Assembly: GCA_000226015.1 (NCBI GenBank)
Contig: JH153449.1
Location: 1-31,270 of the forward strand
Source of the DNA: Mnemiopsis leidyi
Lineage: Eukaryota; Ctenophora; Tentaculata; Lobata; Bolinopsidae
DNA length: 31,270 bases
Direction of reading: 5' to 3'
Both the position numbers and the translations under genes were made by a program. Positions 1 through 12,181 of the stretch are shown here, piece after piece. Under the pieces are notes generated by a model. It saw only the letters and a program-made list of their open reading frames with translations, had not been told where the DNA came from and searched no databases. Within the stretch, counting starts at the first letter, position 1, and the number at the start of each line of letters is the position of its first letter.

Positions 1-1855
1 TCAAGACCTTGCCCCAACCTTGCCCCAACCTTGCGTAGGCGAAGTATCAAATTACCCAAATTTCTAATAATGAGCTACTCAAAAATAAGTTACTGGCCGA
101 ATCACTTTAATTGGCAATACCGTACGAAAATATTCCTAGATCTATCTATGTGTGTTATCAAATAGAGTATGTAGATCGATAGAACGCAGTTATATAAGAA
201 TTTGGCCAATTTGGTAAAAAGATATAAAGCCTACTGTGGGGCCATTTCAAAAATCTACAAATAGATAGCGCTATTTCCAGCCCAAGCTGCCTCCAAATTA
301 ATTTCCTCGCTAATTTCTGGGTTTATTAGCTAAATCGTTATCTTTATCTCTTTATCATGGTTTTGACGTCAATCTAGCAGCAGTATTAAAGTGCTAGGCA
401 TCTACATATATGCACACGCTACAAGATAAGGCTTTACAATATGTTTTTCCGCTTTTTACATTAGAGCAGTTTTGTTAGCTTAAAGAAAATGTGAAGTCAA
501 AATATCTTATAGATCGCTATTCGTCGTATGCTTAAATCACGGCTTTTACAATTCTTCCTGCAATTATATTCCCCTCCCCCGATTTAAGAAGGCGTACTTT
601 CATTGCTATCATAGCTTTGTGATCAATCTGTCAATCGTAACATTACCTCTCAATTACCACACATTGTCCGTACTTGCTCTTTATTGGTCCGGTATAAATA
701 GGTACCCAAGTGGATCTTAACAACGGTACAATTTCCGGTTTTGAGTGGTCTTTTGCCACATTCCATCGGCATGGCAGACACGATTGTCATAATTTAATAA
801 TTATGCAGATATTTGATCTTTTATTTGACAAGCGGCCCTACATGATTCGCCCAGTCGGCCAATTCCTCAAAGGTGTGATTTGAACTTTTCTACCATTATT
901 CCAAATCGCAGACTTCGTTTCGAGCTATCTTGAAAATAGTTGCCTGTCCTACGATAATCCTTTAATTTCGGTGACCAAAGTAATTCTAATTCCCGCAGTC
1001 AAATCATGTGCTGTAATTCATTTCCCTGTAATCTTGGCTGCTCTCCTCTTGCGATTTGGCTGTCGCTCAAATTATGCCGTAGATATAATTGAAATGGTCG
1101 GATAGCATTAACTACCATATATACGTTTCGTCAAATTCACTACCATCGATGATCGTGACAACTGATTTAACACTCGTTCCATCATCAATTATAAGCCATA
1201 ACTCTACTAAACAACCTGATTTATTACCATAAAGATCGTGATTCTGGCATATTACGTTTGGATCCTCTTCGTAACGCAGAGTTACATTGCGTTTGCTTAG
1301 TTGTATTGCCGTATGTAGCATGATATTATGCTGGTTAATGAAGCGTCGTTAAGTTTTAGATTTTACCAGAAGAGACAAAATCACGTAATGCAGAAAGGCA
1401 AAACATGAGCTTTTTAGTTGGGTTTGATTAACATTAATTTAAAAGTTTTCGAAATAAAAAACATGAACATCTACTACTGACGAACCTTTTGAACTTAATT
1501 TTGCTTACTTTGCTTTACTTTGGACCATTTTGTATCATGGCCAAGTACCTATTACTTCAAATCTATGTTTTATTCCTAACCATAAGGAAAGCTCAATTAT
1601 TTAAAAATTTCCCCGCACGTCTCAGACTGACAAGAACTGACCGTATTCATAAATTGGGCGTGGTTTTTAATTCGGGGTAACCTGTTAAATTGCAGTATAT
1701 TTATCGCATAATATACTGTGGTTTTATAATTCAAATAATGCTACGATAATGCAAAAACCGCAGCTAAAGTGTTCGTTCTGGTTCGATTTTTTCTGGCAAA
1801 GTCCAACTCAAAGTTATAAAAAGCACCTTTAGGAAGACGTAGATGGACATTGGAC
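1..1855. other. No gene recognised at left edge
   Basis: AT-rich DNA without a convincing exon on either strand. The first 36 bases contain a short 12-bp tandem repeat (ccttgccccaa units). A minus-strand open frame at 1112-1321 (69 codons) has a moderately protein-like composition, but it has no recognisable domain or splice context and is no longer than chance frames expected here. Part of this stretch could hold the promoter and 5' UTR for the coding segment that begins at 1856. Confidence 0.5.
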
Positions 1856-1912
1856 ATGGGTTTTTACTTTCAGCATTTCTATAGAGAATGGATGAAGGAC
1901 CACTATGATGGG
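1856..1912 (+). CDS. Candidate alternative first exon A, part 1
   Basis: A 19-codon open segment begins with ATG at 1856 (MGFYFQHFYREW...) and ends in phase 0 at a strong donor (GGG|gtaagt). An in-frame TAA lies about 40 bases upstream. A second in-frame ATG at 1892 would give only seven residues, and a cag at 1871-1873 could instead act as an acceptor making this an internal 39-nt exon. It joins in phase to the exon at 2110 across a 197-base intron. I do not recognise the protein. It is interpreted as the 5'-most N-terminal module of the RING gene whose common exons start at 21463. That assignment rests only on strand and phase. Confidence 0.5.
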
Positions 1913-2109
1913 GTAAGTTTCTTCGACTTTGGGCGTTTCGTTTTAGTAGTTTGTTACTTTACAGTAGCTTGTAAGTGATAGGTTTTACTTTTGTTTTGTC
2001 TAGTGCGAGTGTTGGACAGAAAAATCGTATCTTACTTATTGAAGTTTCATCATCAATCCTGGATATTGATCGGCATTAAATCTATTTTACTATCCTATCG
2101 TATTTTCAG

Positions 2110-2253
2110 GAACTTATTGAAGGAGAACCGCTAGAAGTAGGTTTTCCACGTGGTATAGACGATTACTGTGGTGTCAGACTAAGCGAACCTCCGCGAAGTT
2201 ACGAGTGCTATACTAGGAGGGGCAGTGAGACAAACTCTAAGAAGGCAGTCAGG
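2110..2253 (+). CDS. Candidate exon A, part 2 (48 codons)
   Basis: A 144-base exon flanked by a good acceptor (tattttcag) and donor (AGG|gtgagc), phase 0 at both ends and open throughout. The peptide starts ELIEGEPLEVGFPRG and ends with a basic Ser-rich stretch (CYTRRGSETNSKKAVR). RRGS fits the R-R-x-S consensus for cAMP-dependent protein kinase. Similar RRxS motifs followed by Asn/Lys-rich residues occur in other N-terminal modules of this locus. With the 1856 exon it would add 67 residues to the common body. Function unknown; it could also belong to a separate gene, since 8 kb separates it from the next module. Confidence 0.6.
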
Positions 2254-5200
2254 GTGAGCCTTTATTTTATATGATATTGTCGTTGTTAAAGCAACGAAAC
2301 GTAATGTTGTGACGTCACGTGACTTAACGTAATTTATTTTTGTGATGTTATGGTTGTGTCGCTTTTTTTGGATCGACAACAAGTTCGTTTTTTTACTTGC
2401 AATATTTTGATATGGTGTCATATTTAGAGAAGACTGTAGATTACTTCTATCGACTATTGACTATGGTGACTATTTACTATAATGACAATGATGAATATTT
2501 AACTGACATAGCGTACTTGTAGCTTGGTAGACACGTGATCAAGCGACCCTACAAGGCACAGAGAACCAGTTAACGTTATCCGTTACGAAAGAGATTGTCC
2601 ATCAATATTATTGGATCAAGAGGACGTATTATGTTCATTCAGAAACACGCATAATATGATACATGACGGTTTTAAACCGATTAACCTCTACTTAATAATC
2701 AAAAGACTGTTTCGCTTTAAAGGTACCCATGTAAAAATGTATAAATGTACAAATGTATAAATGTATAGCGCAATTAAACTCCACTCTACAGTAATCTACG
2801 GACAAATCTCTAGGTCATGATTCTCAGGTATTTATTGATGATGCACAGTGCCGCTCCGTTAAATATCATGACAAATGACATTTAACACTGATCTGTCGTG
2901 TACTGTCTTTATTTTCGTGTCCAATGCAGCGGTACGCTATTCTCGTTTTAGAATGCAGCGTGATTTTATATCCCAAGTTGATGAACTGAGTTAGAGTGGG
3001 GGGTAGAAAGCAGCCATGCTATTGTTTAAACGTTAAGATCTTTGTCTCGTTTTGTTTTAGATGCCTTATTCCTATTACTATCCTAGCTATTGTAGTATCA
3101 TGTTATAATACAAATAACTATTTAATTACCTGAACAATCAATAAATACAACTATAACACGATTTGATGCCGTTATTCGCCGTTGGGTGTCTCCCATTGTT
3201 ATATTTATCATTTGTTATAACATGTAAAACATTCTGTCGGTTTGTGACTTAGTTAATAAGATAAGTTTATTGTTTTCAAATCCATCGTCATCGAAACAGT
3301 TTTCTCATTTTTTCTCTTGTTATTTATCCTCCTCTCAAGTTATTGCATTAAACAGAGGGGCGTTTAATTTGCCAATTGAAATCTTAATTGCCTTAAAATT
3401 CCATGGCAATGACAAAATTAGTGTGCTAATTTAAAAGCTTGGCTGGCCTCTAATTTTCTGCTACAGCGCTTAAGGCAGGCCTGTTTCTAATTTACTTCAT
3501 GTCTCGTGACTGACTGTTTAGCTGATGTGGACTGTTGTTCTGAGAATTGTAATGGTTTTACCAAGCAGTTGTTTGATCCACGCTGTTTGTCTTGTTCTAA
3601 TTAACTTCAGTTTGATATCTATTTAATGCCGATCTAGGCTTCTAGTCGGCTTCTAGTGCATTATTTTAGATAAACTGTTTTATAGAGTTTATGTTTGACT
3701 TCGATCGACGCACATGATTGCTTCAAGATAAATTCCTTTGTCCCCCAATAGTTCATACAATTAGATAGTTGGCTACGGAATGTGAAGTACAGCTTCAAAA
3801 GATAGAGAACTGCAAATGAGTAATGACTGCACTGGACATATTCAGATCAGTTAAATATATATGTCAGTTTGTTGTGTATTTGCATCTGTTTTAGCCGTCA
3901 TTTCGTTCTATCGAAAAATAAATTTGAGTAGCGTATTTTGAGTTATGAGTAGTTTAGCGTCTTGAGCTCTTTAGGCTCTCTATAGCATCCTTACAAACCG
4001 TTCTGAACATTTGAGCAAAGCTACATAGATAGGAAAAAATTAGATATGCTGATCTAGGGTTCCTTATCATGGCACAGGCTAGGGTCATAGTGAGCTGTTG
4101 TATGTGTTTTAGAAATTTCCGTTTCCTGCATTCCAAGCTTACTGACGGCCGCTGCAAAATCAAGCGAACATAGGTGGCTATTTTTGGCTGAGAACCAGCG
4201 CATCTTTTCATCATAACCTAACTCATTGATCTTAGATCACAAAGTTCTCAAGTCACCGTGAAAGCTGAAGTCATGGGTAACTTAGTAAACCCCCGTCTTT
4301 GTTGTTGTTGTCCCAGGTTACTTGTTCGTTAAATATAGCCCCTGACTAGCAACTCCGCTCAATGTTGAGTGTTCCAACCTAGCCGGACAATCAATCTCCT
4401 TCTCTTTGTAACAACGCACCTTAGTTTTTTCTGTATTTCGTCTTATTCTCTTTTGCGCCGAAGCCTCAAAAAGGTATTGATAAGGATCGAAGACAAAACA
4501 AGAAAGGTTAAAACATAGTCACATTTACCCGGTGAACTATTCTATCGCTTATTTAGTATAGAAAGTTTATTTAAAACCAAACTTGTCCTGCAACTCCCAG
4601 ACTACAGCAGCTCCGGACACAACTATCAACATGATGCTGGTCCCGGTTGACGGGTTATTTCAGCGCCGACCAAATAGTTCTACTCGAAAACACATGCAAA
4701 GTAGTCATGATGCAAAGTAGAACACATGAGAAGTAGACATGAACTCTAAAACACATGCAGTTAAAGAGTCAACCCAGCAGAACCGAGTCTCACTCCAGCT
4801 TGTTAAAACGGGTAATTCCGATGTTCAAAGACGGGTTCCCTGGCGAGCTTCAACGTTTAAGATTGCAGTTGTCTTCACATGAAGTCAAGAAGCGCTACCT
4901 TTGATTTTTGAAAATTTAAAATTTTTGTCTCCTATAATTATAATTATACTTGAGAAAGGTTTTGTTCCTTTACTGGTTAATTTAAATTTGATACATTTCA
5001 AGCTCGGTATATTTATGATTTTTACTACTAAGTATTATTTTACTAAGTGTCATATTATGATTGTTTTAATATACCCGGGAAAAATCTCAAGCTTGGTACC
5101 TTGTCTGGAGAATTTCAGTTGCGGGGTTTTTTTAGCGCTTGTTTTCTCTAGACATATCTGCCCTTTGTTTACGTGAACCACGGAATTTATTTTGAGCAAT

Positions 5201-6072
5201 TTCAGTAGCCATTGTTCGGGCTATTATCCACTCCCATTGACTTTATTCATTGTCGATGTTACATTCTTTTCTTTGCAGCTGGTAATCGAATCAACGAATC
5301 AAGAAAATATATTATCGATTTGGCACGTTAAGCGCTGTTTTGCGCATTTTTGCCGTTCACATAAATACATTAGTGTACAACTAAGGAGAAAAAAACTCAG
5401 TCCCTTACAGTTGCCAAACCCAGTCTAGTTTGATGTTGTATCTGACAAACATTACAAAAATTAATATAATTATATTTACGTTGAAAGTTGTTAGACAAAA
5501 ATTGGTAACAAGAATTGGTACACAAAACCTGATTTTTCGATATCACAAAAAGACATACATGCTAACTTTACGACACTTCTGAACAATTTAAGTGCTTTTG
5601 TATATGGGTTTTTGTATAAGTGCTTTTGTATATGGGCCTCTTCCCTATCAATTAAAATATCTTGGGTTTGCGGTTAAATAATGTACGACTAGATATTCAA
5701 GTAGCTAAATGCATATCTTTATTTCAGATAAATTGTCCAGTCTCACATAAACTATTGTCAGCATATAAAGTAGACTAATAATTGTTGGCGTTTTTACCGC
5801 CCTTGTCTCTACGTTTATAATCATGCTACGTTTATAATCATTATACTTTATCATGACATTGCAGATTGACGACTGCATTTTTATGTGTTACCGTTTTGAT
5901 GTTGAGAAGCTGATCAATAGACAACTCAGGCGATGATTCACTCTTTCTCTTACTTGTTTTTAAATTTTTCAATGTCATCTTTGTAAATCTTAGTAAATTT
6001 TCCAAATTTATTAAATTTTGATATTCGTGCCAGTCAATACCTGGTGTAAGGAAAGATCCTAAAACCTCCCAC
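2254..6072. other. Long intron or intergenic stretch
   Basis: Mostly AT-rich DNA with no exon I can defend. The one coding-like patch is 4546-4882: a 55-codon open frame containing an ATG at 4631 (peptide includes FQRRPNSSTRK), then a stop, then in the same frame a 47-codon ATG frame at 4739-4882. Neither ends at a phase-0 donor, so they are not called as exons. A 28-bp direct duplication (aagtgcttttgtatatggg units) lies at 5590-5636. Confidence 0.4.
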
Positions 6073-6416
6073 CGCTCAATATTCTATTGTTGTGTTTAGT
6101 ATGTTTAGCTCAATATTCTATTGTTGTGTTTAGTATTTTTAGCTCAATATTCAATTGTTGTGTTTAGTATGTTTAGCTCAATATTCTATTGTTATGTTTA
6201 GCTATTTTTAGCTCAATATTCAATTGTTGTGTTTAGTATTTTTAGCTCAATATTCTATTGTTGTGTTTAGTATTTTTAGCTCAATATTCTATTGTTGTGT
6301 TTAGCATTTTTAGTCTCAATATTCTATTGTTGTGTTTAGCATTTTTAGCTCAATATTCTATTGTTGTGTTTAGTATGTTACCTCAACATTCTATTGTTTT
6401 GTTTAGTATTTTCAGC
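6073..6416 (+). repeat. 34-bp minisatellite, about 10 copies
   Basis: Tandem units of about 34 bases built on ctcaatattctattgttgtg followed by tttagtatttttag. I count ten copies, differing by single substitutions (tattct/tattca, gtatg/gtatt) and small indels. It is flanked by unique AT-rich DNA and contains no open frame. Confidence 0.95.
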
Positions 6417-9400
6417 TAAATTTCTTCATTCCAACTTTTATTCTTAACGGATTCTTACTTGCGCAACAGTATACGCTGGTCATTACATTTTATGTGCAAT
6501 TAACGGAGAGGATACATTCTAAATGTCTAAACCAGCTTTCTTCCAAAACTTACTCTAGTGATTGCTGATCAATTATCTGCCCATTATCTTCTTTTGTAAC
6601 GCTCATAGCTCGGTTTCCTTGACAGCAGCTCGGTAAGAATATGTGAAGCTCTAGAAATTGTAGTTTTTCTTCTTTAAATTGAAAACAATTTTTTTTTAAA
6701 AGCAGCTCGGAATTGCCTTAGCATGCAGGAGGAATCCAACCTAAATAGTCTTGAAAAAGTTTCCAAAAAAGGCCCGAAAGAAAAAATAATCAGACTCATT
6801 TAGAAACAATGACAAGCTATTATTCCAAACGTTGGCACAATGGATTTTGGTAGACCCCGATGGAAGATTCAATAGGCCAGATAACATATAAGCATGGCTG
6901 ATAATCGCGTGTTGAGATCTTTGACAGCGTCTTCTTTGTGTCACGTAGATATTTTCTGGTGACAGCAATGAATGGTCCACTGATCTTTACTTACCAATGT
7001 CCGCTGTACCAATAGGAAACGCTTCATCGTCACTTTATTCTTTCACTTTAGCTTTCTGTTTCCTTTTAGACGGGTAGATATGTGTTATTGATTGACGCAA
7101 GACTCATTGTCTCTAAAATATCCACATTTGGACCTACATGATAGCGTGTTCAAGAATCCAAAAAGGACTTTTATGGACATTTTGGCTTCTCGACATGGTT
7201 AGTGGTTACATTGACTTTGGTTATGAAAAAGTATAAAGCTCAGTGGAACTCATATATCTGATGTACCGTTTGTTTTTCAGTGCATTTTGCTTCTGTTCTT
7301 CGCTCTCCGATGAAAAGGCGATTCAGGTTGATTTGTTTTATCGAATGACAACTTACCTACCTCAATTCGATATCGTCACGGGCAAGACTCGCGGCAGATA
7401 AAATTTAGGCACAATAATGAAGTCTAACAGCTTTCTGGCATGTGGAAATGATGTGGAAATTGCCGTGCTGCCACCAGAATTGATTCATGAAGCATCAAAA
7501 GTTGAACAAATACGTTTTGTTCGACGAAGTATGTCAGAAGTCTGAACATTCCCGCAATTTACGAACAATTACACACCGCCACTGGAGTCTCGTAACTAGA
7601 TAACAACTGGATAATTTGGTGAATCAGTTTTCTGCAAACCGTTGACGCAAGACAACCCATGCAGTCTGAACACAACTGGCACTCCACAACCAACAGACAA
7701 CAACATACGAATTTGTCATACAGTTATTGCCTTTAATTTATCCGTAAATCACTTTGTTTCTGGTGCCAACTTTCCGTAGTTTTCTTTAGTTCGGTCGAAA
7801 AACTACGATTTTTTTCTAGCAGCAATGAGCAACTTCGCTATGATGGGTTTGATGTCGGTTATCATCAGATGATAATGGATCGGATCATGGTCCGACTCTA
7901 AAGCAAGCTGGCCACTTTTTCCTTCCCTTCAGCTCCGACTTTGTTTACATGCGTTTTCGATTTGAAATCTTCTGAGTTTCTTCTTTAGCAAAAAACATTT
8001 ATATATTTTTAAATTACCCGTCTTTTGGCGGCGATTCGCGCATATTGATATTGAGGCAACATTTTATTTCTAATACGCTTGTCGCAATTAACGCAGTCGA
8101 ATAACTCTTCATGTTTGCAAGACCAATATCATCAAACGAATGCTTACGTTTCTCGATTGAAATAAATACCTCAATTGGTTTTGATAATTAACCGATTTAT
8201 TTCGCTAAATCTAGAAGTCTCCCCAATCGAATAACAATTAGAATTAAATCCTCTCATCCGAAGTATTTTGATTCTGGCAGAAAACTTATATGCGCATGTG
8301 TCAAAGTTTTTAAAGTATATGCAAAAATACAAATATCGTCATGTCCATATCGTCATAAAAAGTGAATCATCAAACAAGCAATGAGCAACAGAATCATGCT
8401 TGTTAGTTTTCGTTTTCCTTAATGTGATACGAATTATTTAGTCGCATCTTGCAGAATGCAGTTTGAATTTGTATTGCTGCTTGATGTTGTACAACAACAA
8501 ATTTATTTCAAATATTTGGAAGTTGGGTAAAAACTTGGGCCGATGCTCTGTGCACCCTGTTAACCTTTTTAAACCATACGTTTTGTTCTTACTTTGTGCT
8601 CAAACTTTTGTATATCAATGATTTTTATCGATTTTTCTTGAAAGTATTATTATTGCAGTTTCACTAGATTCTACGGAACTGTAGCCAAAATTTTAAGTAA
8701 CTGTGATAGGCGGATTTAGATAAATATTAATTATATATCAGTTTGATCTATTAGTGTTATATGATATCAGCAGGTAAGTCATGATCGTGATAAACTAGGT
8801 CGGATAATTTCTGGTGTTGTATAACTTCTACTCATTTTATAAATTTTTTATTCAGTTTTAGTTGCGCATCTCCAATCCTCTCGAATCCTCTTTCAAACGT
8901 CTATTCACTAGATCAGATAAGGTTATAGTAAAGCCAGCGCAGGGATATTTCTTAACTTCCAGACTTTTACTCGTCTATAATTCTGCTTATTTAAAAATAA
9001 AAACTCAGTATCTCTGAATTTCTTGCACCCAGAAAGTCATAAAAATGCTTGTCTTCGCGATGCCACATCGACTGAGAAACTGTTTTAGATACGGAAGTTT
9101 AAAAACTACGTCATGACCTCAAATAGCAGAATGCCATGATGCATATCGGTTTACAATATAAAAGTATCGTTTAAAGGCATAACCTGCTAAACTTATGACA
9201 TAATATGTAAGAAGTCTACTTCAAGCTATGGCCGATGAATGAGATGGCAAAGTTTCAGCGTATTGACCGAACATTTCATTGTGAATAACTAATGACAATA
9301 TGAAAGTTTTGACGTCATGCTCGAACCACAATCAGCTGGATCCTAGGTTTATGGACGATTTTCTAGCTTCATTTCTGGCTTAAGTTTGGTTCACTCGATG

Positions 9401-10073
9401 TCTGGGTAATTCAGAATAGCATGGAGTTTTTCCTGATTCTCAAATAAAAACTTCAAACTTGAATATAGCCGCTTCACTAGTATAATGTTATTCCATTAGG
9501 CGGATGTGTCATCTTTAAATGCAGCCTAATGAGGCTGACTAAAGGAGAATCGCTGGGTTAAAAGAACAACATTAGGCTGCTTAATTATTGTATTTCTCTT
9601 GGTTATTTTCTTCAACAAATCATTTTAGCTTCTGCAGGAACATGGGAATTTAACGTAGTGCACTTTATTTTAGTCACGATTTGGCATTTTTTGAAGATTT
9701 TCTCATAATGATATTAACGCTCTCTTTAGTCTGACTATTTGTCTTAAATAGGTGTAGGGCATTAGTGGACACTGTCAGATAGTGAGCTGTCTTTCTTAGT
9801 AAAAAAAGAATTGTCACATACCTGTTACGTTTAGCATTCCCTTGATGAGGCTTACAAATACTATCTGTGTATCTTGGTGTACGTCGATCTGAACAATGAT
9901 GTTTATAACTGTGATTTATCAACACTATCATGTTCATTTAAATGTTTATAAACGAATTAAACTTTTTAATTTAAATGTCTATCGAGAAATCAAACATGTT
10001 TATCAAAATGTTTATAGAACAGAACAGTAAAGTTTATTATGAATGCTTATAGAACAGAACAGTCATGTTTATA
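6417..10073. other. Long non-coding stretch
   Basis: AT-rich DNA without a supportable exon. A small ATG frame at 7418-7546 (42 codons) ends with IRFVRRSMSEV, echoing the RRxS motif of the N-terminal modules, but it terminates at a stop rather than a consensus phase-0 donor. At about 9930-10070 there are degenerate repeats of atgtttata and agaacagaacagt leading up to the exon at 10074. Confidence 0.4.
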
Positions 10074-10178
10074 ATGTGGAACGAACAAAAGAGGATGGAG
10101 CAGGAGCGGACGGAGGAACATCGCAACAGTCGGCCAGTGAGCCACGTCTCCACCGACCCTAGAACTAGCACGACCAGT
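10074..10178 (+). CDS. Candidate alternative first exon B (35 codons)
   Basis: ATG at 10074 opens a 35-codon frame of highly charged composition (MWNEQKRMEQERTEEHRN...), then a Ser/Thr-rich tail ending TSTTS. It ends in phase 0 at a consensus donor (AGT|gtgagt). Another in-frame ATG nine bases upstream (10065) could be used; beyond it an in-frame TAG closes the frame, which argues for a first exon rather than an internal one. Codons are G/C-rich (gag, cag, cgg, agc, acc) against an AT-rich background. The phase matches the shared acceptor at 21463. No domain is recognised. An antisense open frame over the same bases is considered its shadow. Confidence 0.6.
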
Positions 10179-11825
10179 GTGAGTACAACAGTATGTACAT
10201 AACAGTAAGTACTTACTGTACTTACTACGGTCACTTACTAAGTAGTTACTTATCAGGACTAAGTAACGTAACTGTTACTGACTAAGAAGTTATTTTTTAA
10301 TATGGTGGAAGGACACTGTTTACTATTTGTCTCGATTTGGTGACAAACTGTAACGTTTAGTGGATTCTACTAAGACTCTACTAAACGTCACCTCCAACCC
10401 GCAACTCCTTTATATTTCGACCGAAATTGGATGTCTTCGATTCAATTCTAAATTTATTGAATGTTTGGTGTACAGGTAATATTACAAAACATAAATTTAT
10501 TAAGAAAATAATGGGATGGAGACAAAACAGTCTGATTTTGCTTGTTTGTTTCTTTTCCCCCATGTACAGAATCAACATAATAACGGGAACAAGACATATC
10601 TTGTGATTTGCAAGTTTGTCTTTTCGTACAAGTTTGTACAAGTTCTACTACTTCTGTAACTTAATTTCGAACTTTTCTGACTAGTGCAAGTGGTGAAAAA
10701 GGAAGTGGCGCAGCGTCAAGGAGATATTCAAACAGTTTTGTGTTTGTAGCTGGTTTACTATTTTGCATTCAAATAAGTGTGCTCTGCTCCTTCGTATCTA
10801 AATATCAATTTGCCCCTCGAAAACATAAAGAAATTTTAAAGAAATTTTGTGTAAGTGTGTATGTGTATGATTAAGTGTAAGAAAACAATTCGCAACGTTG
10901 AACAAAATACTGTTTAAAATGTTTTGAAAAAGAAATATATGGTTTTTTACTCTTTGTTTATTAATGGGAAACGGGCGCAACTAATAGCTTCGTCAGGACT
11001 CAGGGGTAACAAAATATATATTCCCCAAAGAAAATTAAATAATATTCTCAGTCAAATGTAGCTAAACCACGTATACTACAAGGCAACTCATTGTCCATTG
11101 CTCTTGGCGTCAATAATTATAAGTGTCACAATACAATTTATCTTTCTTAGCTCGCCTCATCTGTCACAAATTGGAATTTAATGGGTCATTTGCCCGATCA
11201 TTAACTCCCATTCGAAGTGAAGGTCGAGGACAGAGAGTTATGTAAAACATTAGTACGGGTAATGGTACCCTAGCAGCAGAGGTCCGCCAGTTCTTGCTTT
11301 GCTCTCTCTCTCTCTTTCTCTCCCTGCCCCTCTCTCTCTCTCTNNNNNNNNNNCGTTCTTGTCTTTGTCTCTCTCTCTCTCTTTCTTCTCCTCGCCCTCC
11401 TCTCTCTCTCTCTCTTTAGCCGGGGTCTTTGAGTACTGTGGCGATATACCCAGTTTAGTTGTATAATTTATGAGACCCTGTATACTTCGTGCGTGTGTTT
11501 GTGTGTGTGTGTGTGATTGCATGTCGTTTGTGTTCTAACAGCTGCTTATAAAGAAGCTGCCTTAGCGGCGTTTTGACATTTTTCTTGGTAACAGCTGTTT
11601 AAATTTGTGTTTCATTTGTTTGAGTGTTGAACATTTTATTTTGCAATTTAGATCTGATTGGGAAAGTTTTGTCTCTTGCTTTTTTTTTCAGAATCTGAAT
11701 TATTTCAGTCCGGTTTTATCTATAGTTTTACCTATAGTTTTTTTTGCTCGTCTGATTGTTTTACAAATACGTAGTGGCAGTAAAGGCAATAGGCAACTAT
11801 TTATCCGTCGGTTAAATCCCTGGAG
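10179..11825. other. Intronic or promoter DNA with simple repeats
   Basis: The first 80 bases after the donor at 10178 are dense in gtaagt- and acttac-like motifs. Further on the DNA is AT-rich, followed by a (CT)n microsatellite with an assembly gap. No other exon is supported. A minus-strand frame crossing the microsatellite is low-complexity and is not a gene. Confidence 0.5.
11299..11418. repeat. (CT)n microsatellite with 10-N gap
   Basis: Pyrimidine-rich ctctct tracts interrupted at 11344-11353 by ten Ns, so the assembly is unresolved here and the true length is unknown. A short (TG)n tract follows at about 11490-11513. Confidence 0.95.
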
Positions 11826-11900
11826 ATGGAGACGATCAAATCAGAGGTGTTCAAGTCACCAGTTATCGCCTACTCGCCTCTTCCGGACTGCGAAATCGAG
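11826..11900 (+). CDS. Candidate alternative first exon C (25 codons)
   Basis: ATG at 11826 opens METIKSEVFKSP..., ending with a proline/acid-rich tail (SPLPDCEIE) exactly at a strong donor (GAG|gtaaga) in phase 0. An in-frame TAG is found about 36 bases upstream with no phase-compatible acceptor between, so this looks like a first coding exon. An alternative plus frame across the same bases is rejected because its codons fit the donor less well. The short acidic/proline composition gives no functional hint. The exon can join in phase to the common exon at 21463, or to the nearer open segment at 12041. Confidence 0.55.
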
Positions 11901-12040
11901 GTAAGATGGCCAGTTAAGTATCCCCTTTTTTTCGGATTGATATTTCTGCAGACATCAAAGTGTGCTTTAACCATACTCAGCGAATATTGTTCACACGCAT
12001 TAACCTTCCTGTATTTACTGCCTCTTAATTCAAATTATAG

Positions 12041-12181
12041 ATAAAATCGTGTTCCGTAATTTTACTCAATAGAAAGGCTCCAAAATGGATGCAACCCTGG
12101 CCAATGGCTCAAGTCTGTGATAAGGCTTACTCCTTTCTCCGATTAACATGTCGCTATGATAGGATAACCGACGAACAGTAA
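12041..12181 (+). CDS. Possible alternative terminal exon
   Basis: Directly after a weak acceptor (caaattatag) an open frame of 46 codons plus stop runs in phase 0. It includes KWMQPWPMAQVCDKAYSF and ends ITDEQ-stop. Because the first exon at 11826 ends in phase 0 only 140 bases upstream, splicing would give a short 71-residue protein lacking the RING. The peptide looks plausible, but the acceptor has a poor pyrimidine tract and no AATAAA follows closely. Treat as a hypothesis. Confidence 0.25.
   Translation: MKSCSVILLNRKAPKWMQPWPMAQVCDKAYSFLRLTCRYDRITDEQ

Noticed and set aside
1112..1321. Minus-strand 69-codon frame with protein-like composition
   Set aside because: No domain, no splice partner, and frames of this length are expected by chance at this base composition.
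10037..10234. Minus-strand 65-codon frame
   Set aside because: Antisense shadow of the 10074-10178 exon; rich in Val/Thr/Leu as expected from reading charged codons backwards.
11250..11522. Minus-strand ORF rich in Arg-Glu
   Set aside because: Translation of a (CT)n microsatellite including the N gap.
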